From the NCBI RefSeq assembly GCF_018408705.1, contig NZ_AP023420.1:124001-188000 (forward strand): a stretch of DNA of 64,000 bases, written 5' to 3'. Shown here one piece after another: positions 43,309 through 50,742 of the stretch. Both the position numbers and the translations under genes were made by a program. Each line of letters begins with the position of its first letter. Position 1 is the stretch's first letter. The DNA is from Pusillibacter faecalis (lineage in GTDB: Bacteria; Bacillota; Clostridia; Oscillospirales; Oscillospiraceae). The notes beneath the pieces are model-generated. The model saw only the letters and a list, made by a program, of their open reading frames with translations. It was not told the DNA's origin and searched no databases.

Positions 43309-43536
43309 ATGAAATGTCCGTTTTGTGGTGAAGAAATGCGGCAAGGAAAACTGCGGACCCGCGGTGAAAACTATTTTGCCCCTGATAGTTGCAAAACGCC
43401 GGTTCTTTATACGAAAAAAAGCATAAAAAAAGCAGGAGCTATTCCTGTATCCCCTGATGCCGTAAGCGTATGTGAAGCAAACTGGAACCCTGCTTTTTTA
43501 TGTCCAAAGTGTCGGAAGTACATTGCGGATTATTGA
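43309..43536 (+). CDS. small zinc-ribbon protein (DUF6487-like)
   Basis: 75 residues: CPFCGEEM at the start and CPKCRKYI at the end form a four-cysteine zinc site around a variable middle. GGAGG precedes the ATG by 10 bases. The same architecture occurs in the gene at 49372-49629, so these are paralogues. Lower GC than neighbours. Function unknown; the family is named from memory. Confidence 0.75.
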   Translation: MKCPFCGEEMRQGKLRTRGENYFAPDSCKTPVLYTKKSIKKAGAIPVSPDAVSVCEANWNPAFLCPKCRKYIADY

Positions 43537-43570
43537 GTTTATCAAAATATCGACAAACACCGATTAGTCT

Positions 43571-43598
43571 GGCAGTTACCCATATTGGGGTAACTGCC
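43571..43598 (+). terminator. hairpin after the zinc-ribbon gene
   Basis: GGCAGTTACCC (43571-43581) pairs perfectly with 43588-43598. No clear T-run, so strength is uncertain. Confidence 0.5.
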
Positions 43599-43674
43599 GC
43601 TTAGCTATTTTAGCGGAATTGTTGTATAGACAGGCTTTCAGCAACACAAAAGGGTCCGAACTCTCGCCGCCGCC

Positions 43675-43714
43675 TAAAAAACGGGACGTGCCGCACTTAT
43701 GCAGCCCGTCCCGT
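43675..43714 (-). terminator. terminator of the smc-to-rsfS operon
   Basis: ACGGGACG (43681-43688) with 43707-43714, extended by inner GC/GCA pairs; the minus strand then reads TTTTTTAGG. It lies about 170 bases after rsfS. Confidence 0.8.
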
Positions 43715-43881
43715 CAATGTTATTCATCTATGACCAGTCAGTTTAACAGCTTTCCGCCCGCCCACAGGCACAGCGCCGCACATTTCCGTTTTTGTGGGGA
43801 CCCTGCCATCAAACTCAACTAAACCCAGCCCGTTTTCAGAGGTTGAAGTGCTTGGATGCGCCGCCTGACGTGAAGTTCCAT

Positions 43882-44244
43882 TTAGTCTGCTGTCAGCACG
43901 CTGCTAAGGTCCAGCGGCCTTCCATCCCGCCAGAGACGCTCCAAGCCGTAGAACTCCCGGGCCTCCTGAGAAAACACATGGACGCAGATGCAACCGTAAT
44001 CCAGCAGGACCCAGGTGCCGTCCCGATAGCCCTCCCGGCGCAGAAGCGTCTCTTCTGTCTGCTCCTTCATCGCCTTTTCTACTGCGTCGCAAAGTGCATT
44101 GATCTGCGTATTCGAGGTGCCGCTGGCAATCACAAAATAGTCTGCCAGCGTGGTCAGGTCTGCAATTTCAATCGCGGCAATTTCCTTTCCCTTCTTCTCG
44201 TCCAGAGCTTTGGCCGCAATGATAGCCAGTTCTTTTGGTGTCAT
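43882..44244 (-). CDS. rsfS: ribosome silencing factor RsfS
   Basis: 120 residues. The RsfS/Iojap pattern is clear: AAKALDEKKGKEIAAIEI, DLTTLADYFVIASGTSNTQ, then GTWVLLDYGCICVHVFSQEAREFYGLERLW. RsfS binds ribosomal protein L14 and blocks subunit joining during starvation. ATG 44244 follows AGGAACG. It is the last gene of the series nadD/yqeK-lcp-rsfS, the usual Firmicute order. Confidence 0.95.
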   Translation of the reverse strand: MTPKELAIIAAKALDEKKGKEIAAIEIADLTTLADYFVIASGTSNTQINALCDAVEKAMKEQTEETLLRREGYRDGTWVLLDYGCICVHVFSQEAREFYGLERLWRDGRPLDLSSVLTAD

Positions 44245-44260
44245 GCCATCGTTCCTTTCC

Positions 44261-45781
44261 TTATGCCGCCGCAGGCGGCTCAATGATTGAAAAATCAGGT
44301 TCCGTGGGCGTTACCGGGGCTGTTGTGCCAGGATCGGTCGTACCCGGGTCCGTAGTGCCGGGATTCGTCGTGCCCGGGTCTGTGGTGCCGGGATTCGTCG
44401 TGCCTGGGTCTGTGGTGCCGGGATTCGTCGTGCCTGGGTCTGTGGTGCCGGGATTCGTCGTGCCTGGGTCTGTGGTGCCGGGATTCGTCGTGCCCGGGTC
44501 TGTGGTGCCGGGATTCGTCGTGCCCGGGTCTGTGATACCTGGGTCCGTCGTCCCAGGCGTGGTGTCAGGCGTCTCTTCCTCCGGCTCGTCGTCCGTCGAG
44601 GGTGTGGAGGGCTTAACAGGCGGCCGAGCCGCCTTGGAATCCTCCACATACCCAGTGGAGGAGCTAACAGAGCCATCAGCATTCACCGACATAATGTCCA
44701 GGTCGCTGAGAGCAAAGGTCTCCACAAAGGGGCTGAGCTCATGGTTCACCAGGTCCAGCAGTTCGCCGGCAATGGGAACCACATACGATTGATAGTTATG
44801 ATAGCTGCGGCTCCAGCAGGAGACGTTCTTGTTGGGCATGGTAAGAAAGTTTACGTTCTCCATCTTCAGCCCGCCAAGGTAGGCGGACTTAGCAAACCAA
44901 AGGATATTCTGGAAGGTCAGGTCCGTCTCCACATTTTCCTGGAACACCCTTGCAAACTCATTGACCTTGGTGATATTCTCCAGCTTCAAAAGCTGCTCCA
45001 CCATGGCGGTCAAAAATGCCTGCTGGGTTTTGATCCGGCCCAGGTCCCCATCCGGATATCCCAGTGTCACGCCGTTTTTCCGGTTGTCATGGCGGTAACG
45101 CAGCACCTGCATGGCGTCGTCGCCGGAGAGGAGACGGTAACCTTTTTCCTGGTGGATGTGGAGATCTTGATAGGGGTCGTCGTAGTTCATATCCCGGGGC
45201 ACGTCAAACCACACGCCGCCCATGGCGTCTACAATCTCGCCTACGGCGTTCCACTCCACGATCACCTGGTAATCCGGTTCAAAGCCCACCAGCTGGGAGA
45301 TTTCCTTATAGAGGTATTCAATGCCTTTGTCCCCACCACCACCATAGTTGTACACAGCGTTGATCCGCTTGATGTCATAGGGAATGTTCACCATCGTATC
45401 CCGGGGGATGGACATCACCGTGGCCTTCTGGTTGGTCACGTCGTAGCTTGCCAGCAGCATGGTGTCGGTATTTCCGCCGCCGCCGGTATCCCGGCCCAGA
45501 ATCAGCACGGTATAATAATCCTGACTTTTTCGCTCCCCGTCGCTGCGGGGACGCACACCGTCGCCATAATCCAGTTCCTGAACCTCCTCCCCCTCCTGTG
45601 CAGGCTTTTTGTTGTTCAGGTCCGGACGAATAAACAGTGCCTTGTAAGCGGCCACCCCTGCCAAGGCCACCGCGAGAATCACCGCCACCGCCACCAGACA
45701 CTTCTGCTGCCGGCTCAGGCGGCTCTTCTTGGGTTTTTGCGGCTTCTCCTTCGCCGCATGCTTTCCATGTTCTCTCTGCAC
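44261..45781 (-). CDS. LytR-CpsA-Psr (LCP) family wall-polymer transferase
   Basis: 506 residues. A basic cytoplasmic N-terminus, one transmembrane helix (~27-50), then the extracellular LCP domain with ILGRDTGGGGNTDTMLLASYD, SIPRDTMVNIP and RYRHDN, whose arginines and aspartates bind the pyrophosphate of lipid-linked polymers. LCP enzymes attach wall teichoic acids or capsules to peptidoglycan. The C-terminal ~100 residues are a Thr/Pro/Gly/Asp-rich tail encoded by a 30-bp tandem repeat. Starts at GTG 45781. It lies between nadD/yqeK and rsfS. Confidence 0.93.
   Translation of the reverse strand: MQREHGKHAAKEKPQKPKKSRLSRQQKCLVAVAVILAVALAGVAAYKALFIRPDLNNKKPAQEGEEVQELDYGDGVRPRSDGERKSQDYYTVLILGRDTGGGGNTDTMLLASYDVTNQKATVMSIPRDTMVNIPYDIKRINAVYNYGGGGDKGIEYLYKEISQLVGFEPDYQVIVEWNAVGEIVDAMGGVWFDVPRDMNYDDPYQDLHIHQEKGYRLLSGDDAMQVLRYRHDNRKNGVTLGYPDGDLGRIKTQQAFLTAMVEQLLKLENITKVNEFARVFQENVETDLTFQNILWFAKSAYLGGLKMENVNFLTMPNKNVSCWSRSYHNYQSYVVPIAGELLDLVNHELSPFVETFALSDLDIMSVNADGSVSSSTGYVEDSKAARPPVKPSTPSTDDEPEEETPDTTPGTTDPGITDPGTTNPGTTDPGTTNPGTTDPGTTNPGTTDPGTTNPGTTDPGTTNPGTTDPGTTNPGTTDPGTTDPGTTAPVTPTEPDFSIIEPPAAA
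44341..44520. repeat. 30-bp coding minisatellite, six full units
   Basis: Six tandem 30-base units begin at 44341, 44371, 44401, 44431, 44461 and 44491, with partial units on both sides; they differ at only a few positions (CCC/CCT). They encode the decapeptide TTDPGTTNPG in the LCP protein tail. Confidence 0.92.
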
Positions 45782-45788
45782 GATGTCT

Positions 45789-46979
45789 CTATCCTTTCAA
45801 AGCATCCCGCGCCTCTATCGTAGCACGGTGCACCGGGTTTCCCATGGCTGTCATTTCCTGGATCGTCATCTCCAGCCCCATCAACAGGCCCTTATCCAAA
45901 TCCTCATAACACACATGCCTCAGCTCCTCCACCCCGGGAAAATCCCTGGACGGCTCGATATAATCCGCAAGATACATCACCTTTTCCAGCGCCGTCATGC
46001 CGGCATGTCCGGTGGTGTGCCACCAGATAGCCTGATAGATCTCCTCGTCCACGCCGAACACGTCCCGGGCAATCGCGGCTCCTGTCTTTGCGTGAAGCAG
46101 CTTCAGCGCCTCTTTTTCCAGTTCATCCAATTCAATGCCGTATCGTTTGCACAGTGCCAGCTGTTCCTCCATATTGAGCTTTTTGGTGCAGTCATGGAGC
46201 AATGCTGCAACCCGGGCCTTCTGCACATCAGCGCCATAGCGCTCCGCAAGCCGGATCGCCTCCTGCTCAGTCCCCAGCACATGGGGAATTCTCTTGTACT
46301 TTAAATAGGACAGCGCTACCGGCCTTAGCTGGCTGAGAGGAAGATGCCTTAAATCCACATGGGTCTGGTACAGATGCTCCCGCAGGATATAGCCGTACAC
46401 CGCCGGCGCCAGCCATTTGGAGCCTCCCTTCTGTGCCAGCTGCTCCCGCAGCTCTGTGGACGAGATGTCCATCACCCCAGGAATCGTCATAGTAAAAATT
46501 TGAGCCTGTGGATATGTGCGATAGAGATAGTCCCGCTGCACGGAAAACAGCTCTTCTGTGTCCGCCTCCGTCCGCCCAAAGGCGGCGATTCCTGCTAGAG
46601 AAAGGATTTTCTCCGGTTCATGCCAATGCTGCAACGTCAAAAACATATCCGTTCCCATCAGCAGCCATAGTTCGTCATCCGGATGCTCCTCCCGCAGCTG
46701 GCGCAGCGTGTCAGAGGTAAAGCTGCGTCCTTCCCGCCGCAGCTCCATATCTAGGACCTGTACCCTGTCACCTAAACCGATCTGCTCTCCCGCAAGGCGG
46801 GTCATCTCCAAACGCTGATCCGGCGTGGGGCTGCCTGCCGGCAGGTCCTTGTGGGGCGGCATTCCTGCCGGAATCAGCAGCAACTGATCCAGCTTCAGCA
46901 GTTCAAACACCGTCCTGGCTGCGGTAATATGCCCCAAGTGAGGCGGATTGAAGGTCCCGCCATAAATGCCGATTTTCAA
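45789..46979 (-). CDS. nadD: NadD-YqeK fusion: nicotinate-nucleotide adenylyltransferase + HD hydrolase
   Basis: 396 residues. Residues 1-200 are NadD, with GGTFNPPHLGHI (nucleotidyltransferase HxGH) and DISSTELREQL; it makes nicotinate adenine dinucleotide. Residues ~215-396 are a YqeK-type HD domain with HDCTKKL, LLHAKTGA and the WWHTTGH histidines; YqeK hydrolyses diadenosine tetraphosphate. The two are separate neighbouring genes in Bacillus; here they are one frame. Start TTG 46979, after GGAGATGAAGC. It is in the operon with lcp and rsfS. Confidence 0.94.
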   Translation of the reverse strand: MKIGIYGGTFNPPHLGHITAARTVFELLKLDQLLLIPAGMPPHKDLPAGSPTPDQRLEMTRLAGEQIGLGDRVQVLDMELRREGRSFTSDTLRQLREEHPDDELWLLMGTDMFLTLQHWHEPEKILSLAGIAAFGRTEADTEELFSVQRDYLYRTYPQAQIFTMTIPGVMDISSTELREQLAQKGGSKWLAPAVYGYILREHLYQTHVDLRHLPLSQLRPVALSYLKYKRIPHVLGTEQEAIRLAERYGADVQKARVAALLHDCTKKLNMEEQLALCKRYGIELDELEKEALKLLHAKTGAAIARDVFGVDEEIYQAIWWHTTGHAGMTALEKVMYLADYIEPSRDFPGVEELRHVCYEDLDKGLLMGLEMTIQEMTAMGNPVHRATIEARDALKG

Positions 46980-46995
46980 AGCTTCATCTCCTGTT

Positions 46996-47190
46996 TTACA
47001 TTCTTGCGCTTCTGTCCGGTACCTCTGTGGTCTGTGTCATCCACTGCGGCAGGCCGCCATCCTCTTCCGTTATGGTACAAACATTCCTTTCAAGGAACCA
47101 AGCGCCGTTCCCCAGATGGAGAGTACAGATCGCTATTATTTCAACCGGCAAGGCCAGCGCCGCCGCTGCCCAGCGGGCGGCTGTTTTCAT
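46996..47190 (-). CDS. small hypothetical protein with N-terminal hydrophobic segment
   Basis: 64 residues between yhbY and nadD. MKTAARWAAAALALPVEIIAIC would be a signal anchor or signal peptide, followed by a short hydrophilic tail. GGGGGAAATGGC lies before the ATG. The position inside a tight operon and size of the gap favour a real gene, but there is no family resemblance. Function unknown. Confidence 0.5.
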   Translation of the reverse strand: MKTAARWAAAALALPVEIIAICTLHLGNGAWFLERNVCTITEEDGGLPQWMTQTTEVPDRSARM

Positions 47191-47213
47191 GCCATTTCCC
47201 CCGCTTCTCCTGT

Positions 47214-47543
47214 TTACAGCGGCTTCTTTCTGGCCGCCTTTACCAGCTGAATACGCTTCTCTCTGGGCTTGCTGTGACTCTCACGATAGAGTACAAACTT
47301 TGTTCCGATCACCTGTACTACCTCGCTGCGGGTAGCCTTAGCCAGAGCCTCGGCAGCGGTACGGGCGTCATATTCGATATTATTCTCCAGAACCCGGCCC
47401 TTGATGAGTTCCCTCGCCTCCAGGGCGTCGTCGGCCTGTTTAATGAGGTTGTCCCCGATACCGTCCTTGCCTACCTGCAAAATGGTGTCCAGGCTGTTGG
47501 CAAGGCCTCGCAGCTGAGCGCGCTGTTTGCTTGTCAGTTCCAT
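47214..47543 (-). CDS. yhbY: YhbY/CRM-domain RNA-binding protein
   Basis: 109 residues. LTSKQRAQLRGLANSLDTILQVGKDG is the CRM (YhbY) signature with the GKDG loop, and the later IGTKFVLYRES strand completes it. YhbY binds pre-50S ribosomal particles and assists assembly. ATG 47543 follows AAGGAGATATAC. Conserved neighbour of nadD in Firmicutes. Confidence 0.95.
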   Translation of the reverse strand: MELTSKQRAQLRGLANSLDTILQVGKDGIGDNLIKQADDALEARELIKGRVLENNIEYDARTAAEALAKATRSEVVQVIGTKFVLYRESHSKPREKRIQLVKAARKKPL

Positions 47544-47782
47544 GTATATCTCCTTATGATACGATCTCTCCGGCATCACCGGAGTGGAATGTGCCAATTT
47601 CCATGCTTTCTTCTCCTCATGAAGCCTCAGATGAGGCAGACTTGCCCTCTGATCAAAACGGATATGTCCGGGTACTTTGATGCCGCTCCATAATCAAGGA
47701 CTGATCCACGCCTGAGACGGCTGCAATTTTTTTCACAGGCTGATCCCGCGCTCAAAATAGATGTCTATTTTGATAAAGACGT

Positions 47783-48373
47783 TTATTTCTTCAAATAAGT
47801 TTCCAGCTGCTGAGCAAAAAGCCGCAGGGCCCGTCCCCGGTGGGAAATCTCATTCTTTTCCTCCGCCATCAGCTGGGAAAACGTCTTTGCCAGCTCCGGC
47901 ACAAAGAATACCGGGTCGTACCCAAAGCCGCCCTCTCCCATGGGGGCAAAAGCGATGGTACCGTCACAGCGTCCCTCCGCACTCAGCGTATCCCCGTTTG
48001 GAAACACACAGGCGATGGCACAGGTGAAGTGAGCCGCCCGGGTGGTCTGCCCCCGCATATTTTCCAGCAGCAGCGCCGTCCGTCCCCGATCATCCAAGCC
48101 CTCGCCGCCGTAGCGGGCGGAATAAACGCCGGGACCGCCGTTCAGCGCATCCACGCACAAACCAGAGTCATCGGCAATTGCGGGGAGCTTTGCCGCCTCG
48201 CAGATAGCCTCCGCCTTCAGCATGGCATTTTCCGCGAACGTGGAGCCAGTCTCTTCCACCTCGATATCAATTCCCAAGTCGCCGGGGCTGATCACCTCTA
48301 CCCCCAGAGACGATAAAATGGAACTCATCTCCTGTAGCTTGCCTGGATTATGTGTCGCCAAAACAAATTTCAT
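47783..48373 (-). CDS. rdgB: XTP/dITP diphosphatase (RdgB/HAM1)
   Basis: 196 residues. The start FVLATHNPGKLQEM, the EETGSTFAENAMLKA segment and ADDSGLCVDAL with GPGVYSARYGG are the Ham1 hallmarks. It hydrolyses non-canonical purine triphosphates such as dITP and XTP, keeping them out of DNA. It is downstream of rph in the same direction, an arrangement common in Gram-positives. A short AT-rich hairpin (47753-47770) follows the stop region. Confidence 0.96.
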   Translation of the reverse strand: MKFVLATHNPGKLQEMSSILSSLGVEVISPGDLGIDIEVEETGSTFAENAMLKAEAICEAAKLPAIADDSGLCVDALNGGPGVYSARYGGEGLDDRGRTALLLENMRGQTTRAAHFTCAIACVFPNGDTLSAEGRCDGTIAFAPMGEGGFGYDPVFFVPELAKTFSQLMAEEKNEISHRGRALRLFAQQLETYLKK

Positions 48374-48590
48374 GTTATCTCCTCCTTTGTCTCAGGCTGT
48401 CCGGCCGCAGCAAGTAAAACCAGCCCTGTACTGATCCCCAAAGAAATCCATCTCTGCTGTAGGTCCCGCCGGTTCCTATTTCTGCCAGGCTGCTGGTGAA
48501 CTCTGCAATCATCCGAAAGCCAGTCCCTTTCCTCCCTGCAATGTTAAGAGGCCTGCGGCCTTATATGCGCCTGCTGTCATGGGCTTCCTG

Positions 48591-49304
48591 TCATTTTAAA
48601 GCCGCCCTCTGAAGTCTCAGCAGCTCCCGATTCCCCTTGGCGCAGAGCCGCACCAGCTCCTGCTGCTCCGCCAGGGTGAAGGAACGGCCTTCGCCGGTCC
48701 CCTGCAGCTCAATGATCTCCCCCAACTCGTTCATGACACAGTTCAAGTCCACCTGCGCCCGGCTGTCCTCGCTGTAGCGAAGGTCCAGCAGCGCCGTGTC
48801 ATCCACAATGCCGGCAGAGACGCCGGTGACAAAATGCCGGATAGGGTTGGAGGCCACCGCCCCCTCCTCCACCAGCTTCCGGCAGGCAAGACTCAGCGCG
48901 ATGAACCCGCCGGTGACGGAAGCTGTACGAGTACCGCCGTCCCCCTGGAGCACGTCACAATCCACCGTAATGGTATGCTCTCCCAGCTTGGTCAAATCCA
49001 CTGCAGCCCGCAGAGACCGGCCCACCAGGCGCTGAATTTCCGCGCTGCGGGGGGAGAGCTTCAGCTTGGAGATATCCCGCTTGCTGCGCTCCCGGTTGGC
49101 CCGGGGCAGCATGGAATACTCCGCCGTCACCCAGCCGGTACCCTCCGCCACATGGGGTGGGGTGCGCTCCTCCACACTGGCGCAGCAGAGCACCATCGTG
49201 TCGCCGCACTGGATCAGGCAGCTTCCCTCCGCGAATTTCACAAAGTCTGTAGTGATCTTGATGGGTCTCAACTCGTCAAAGGCCCGGCCGTCCTGTCTCA
49301 TCAT
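48591..49304 (-). CDS. rph: ribonuclease PH
   Basis: 237 residues. RQDGRAFDELRPIKIT opens the protein; RSLRAAVDL, TVDCDVLQGDGGTRTASVTG and GIVDDTALLDL are the phosphorolytic core that binds phosphate and the RNA 3' end. It trims tRNA 3' tails with phosphate. Two adjacent ATGs (49304, 49301) follow AAGGAGCG. About 217 bases separate it from rdgB; nothing recognisable in between. Confidence 0.96.
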   Translation of the reverse strand: MMRQDGRAFDELRPIKITTDFVKFAEGSCLIQCGDTMVLCCASVEERTPPHVAEGTGWVTAEYSMLPRANRERSKRDISKLKLSPRSAEIQRLVGRSLRAAVDLTKLGEHTITVDCDVLQGDGGTRTASVTGGFIALSLACRKLVEEGAVASNPIRHFVTGVSAGIVDDTALLDLRYSEDSRAQVDLNCVMNELGEIIELQGTGEGRSFTLAEQQELVRLCAKGNRELLRLQRAALK

Positions 49305-49371
49305 GTCGCTCGCTCCTTTTTATCTGTCATTCTGCTGGTACAAAACGCCGCAGCAGCCACCATGTTTTCTG

Positions 49372-49629
49372 CTACAGGTTTCCCCGGGATGCCCGCTCCA
49401 GCTCTGCCCCGGCATTTTCCTGCCCCCAGGAGACGATGAGCTTTCTGCACCTGGCACAGTACCACGCCGGACAAGCCTTGGTCAGCCGGGAGACCGGCAG
49501 GCGAATATCTCCCTGGTCCTCCCGGAGCATCAGCATCCGGGGCCCCTTTACAAACGCGGCCGTTCCGCCGCCGGTCTGCAGGAAGCCATGCTCCATGATC
49601 TGCCCACAGCCAGGGCATGCCTCGCTCAT
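49372..49629 (-). CDS. small zinc-ribbon protein (DUF6487-like), paralogue
   Basis: 85 residues. CPGCGQIM near the start and CARCRKLI near residue 60 give a four-cysteine site, like the protein at 43309-43536, including the basic middle and the position of the second pair. Its ATG overlaps the ftsY stop (ATGA), so translation is coupled. Unknown function. Confidence 0.75.
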   Translation of the reverse strand: MSEACPGCGQIMEHGFLQTGGGTAAFVKGPRMLMLREDQGDIRLPVSRLTKACPAWYCARCRKLIVSWGQENAGAELERASRGNL

Positions 49630-50498
49630 ATGATGGCCTCCACGTATTCCCTGGCATCAAAGGGCCTGAGGTCCTCCAGACTTTCGCCCACGCCAGCCAG
49701 CTTTACTGGCACGCCCAGCTCCTTGGCGATGGCCACCACGATGCCGCCCTTGGCAGTACCGTCCAGCTTGGTGAGAACAATTCCGGTGAGACCCGCCGTC
49801 TCCTGAAAGGTGCGGGCCTGAATCAAGCCGTTTTGTCCAGTGGTGGCATCCAGCACCAGCAGCGTCTCCCGGGCGCAGCCGGGACACTCCCGGTCTATGA
49901 TCTTGGAGAGCTTGTGGAGCTCCGCCATGAGGTTGGCCTTATTGTGGAGACGGCCGGCGGTGTCACATAGCACTACGTCCACATTCCGGGCCTTGGCGGC
50001 CTGGAGCGCGTCAAAGAGCACAGCGCCGGGGTCTGCCCCCTCGTGCTGGCGCACCAATTCACAGCCGGCGCGCTCCGCCCAAATCTGAAGCTGGTCGGCG
50101 GCGGCGGCACGGAAGGTATCCGCCGCGCAGAGGAGGACCCGCTTGCCCTCTCCTTTCAGGCGGTGAGCCAGCTTGCCGATGGAGGTGGTCTTGCCCACGC
50201 CGTTGACACCGATGAACAGCACCACGCTGGGCTTGGTGGAGAGGTTCAAAGCCGTCTCCCCCACTGCCATCTCCTCCGCCAGCACATCCCGCAGCGCGGC
50301 CTTCACCGACTCCTGGTCCTGAAGCTTTTCCTTTCGGACCCGAACTCGAAGCTTCTCCACCGCGTCCATAGCCGTATCCAGCCCCAAGTCCGCCAGGATC
50401 AACGACTCCTCCAGCTCCTCGAAAAAGGCCTCGTCCGCCTCCGTAAAGCCCGAGAAGAGATTCGTGGTAATTTTTTTTAATTTGTCAAAAAAGCCCAT
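49626..50498 (-). CDS. ftsY: signal recognition particle receptor FtsY
   Basis: 290 residues. The N domain (MGFFDKLKKITTNLFSGFTE) leads into the GTPase: P-loop GVNGVGKTTSIGKL, DTAGRLHNKANLM, TKLDGTAKGGI and the closing GVGESLEDLRPFD. There is no acidic A domain, as usual in Firmicutes. FtsY receives SRP-ribosome complexes at the membrane. ATG 50498 is supported by the family start; the longer frame upstream is the neighbouring small gene's region. Located after smc as in many Firmicutes. Confidence 0.96.
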   Translation of the reverse strand: MGFFDKLKKITTNLFSGFTEADEAFFEELEESLILADLGLDTAMDAVEKLRVRVRKEKLQDQESVKAALRDVLAEEMAVGETALNLSTKPSVVLFIGVNGVGKTTSIGKLAHRLKGEGKRVLLCAADTFRAAAADQLQIWAERAGCELVRQHEGADPGAVLFDALQAAKARNVDVVLCDTAGRLHNKANLMAELHKLSKIIDRECPGCARETLLVLDATTGQNGLIQARTFQETAGLTGIVLTKLDGTAKGGIVVAIAKELGVPVKLAGVGESLEDLRPFDAREYVEAII

Positions 50499-50730
50499 AG
50501 CACTCGTCCTTTTGCCTTGTTTTTTCTGTTCCCAGGAAGTTTCGCCCCATAGCTCCCGCAGTATTCTCCAGGGTATCTCCCTACCCAGGTTCCACAAGCG
50601 GGGCATTTGATCCAGGCGATATCCCCCCTGTGACCATCAAAAGCCCGCCCAGCCATTCCACGAAAAATATCAGGACTGCCCCAGCCGCCAGCGCCGCCGC
50701 GCAAATCCAGGGCTTCTGTTTCAGCATCAT
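50477..50730 (-). pseudogene. frameshifted small membrane/zinc-ribbon gene
   Basis: ATG 50730 follows AAGGAGG at ideal spacing and encodes one transmembrane helix (KQKPWICAAALAAGAVLIFF), but that frame ends soon after. The -1 frame then continues with a zinc-ribbon half, IKCPACGTWVGRYPGEYC, to a stop at 50477 that overlaps the ftsY start. The two halves together look like one protein (membrane anchor plus C-terminal ribbon). The switch falls at a run of six G (50623-50628 on the plus strand as C). Either one G was lost, or the run A-GGG-GGG works as a -1 slippery site. The last ribbon cysteine is replaced by Tyr (CGSYG). Confidence 0.55.
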
Positions 50731-50742
50731 GGAACATCCTCC

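Larger units (their letters stand above)
43537..43881. other. intergenic region holding two convergent terminators
   Basis: Contains the plus-strand hairpin 43571-43598 and the minus-strand terminator 43675-43714. Between 43715 and 43881 no supported gene; a minus-strand frame with GAVPVGGRKAVKL looks faintly protein-like and may be a remnant. Confidence 0.45.

Noticed and set aside
43715..43881. Small minus-strand ORF with GAVPVGGRKAVKL
   Set aside because: No start or ribosome site; downstream of the rsfS stop in the trailer; at best a remnant.
44341..44520. Tandem repeats as a CRISPR array
   Set aside because: The 30-base units are contiguous without spacers and encode a protein repeat.
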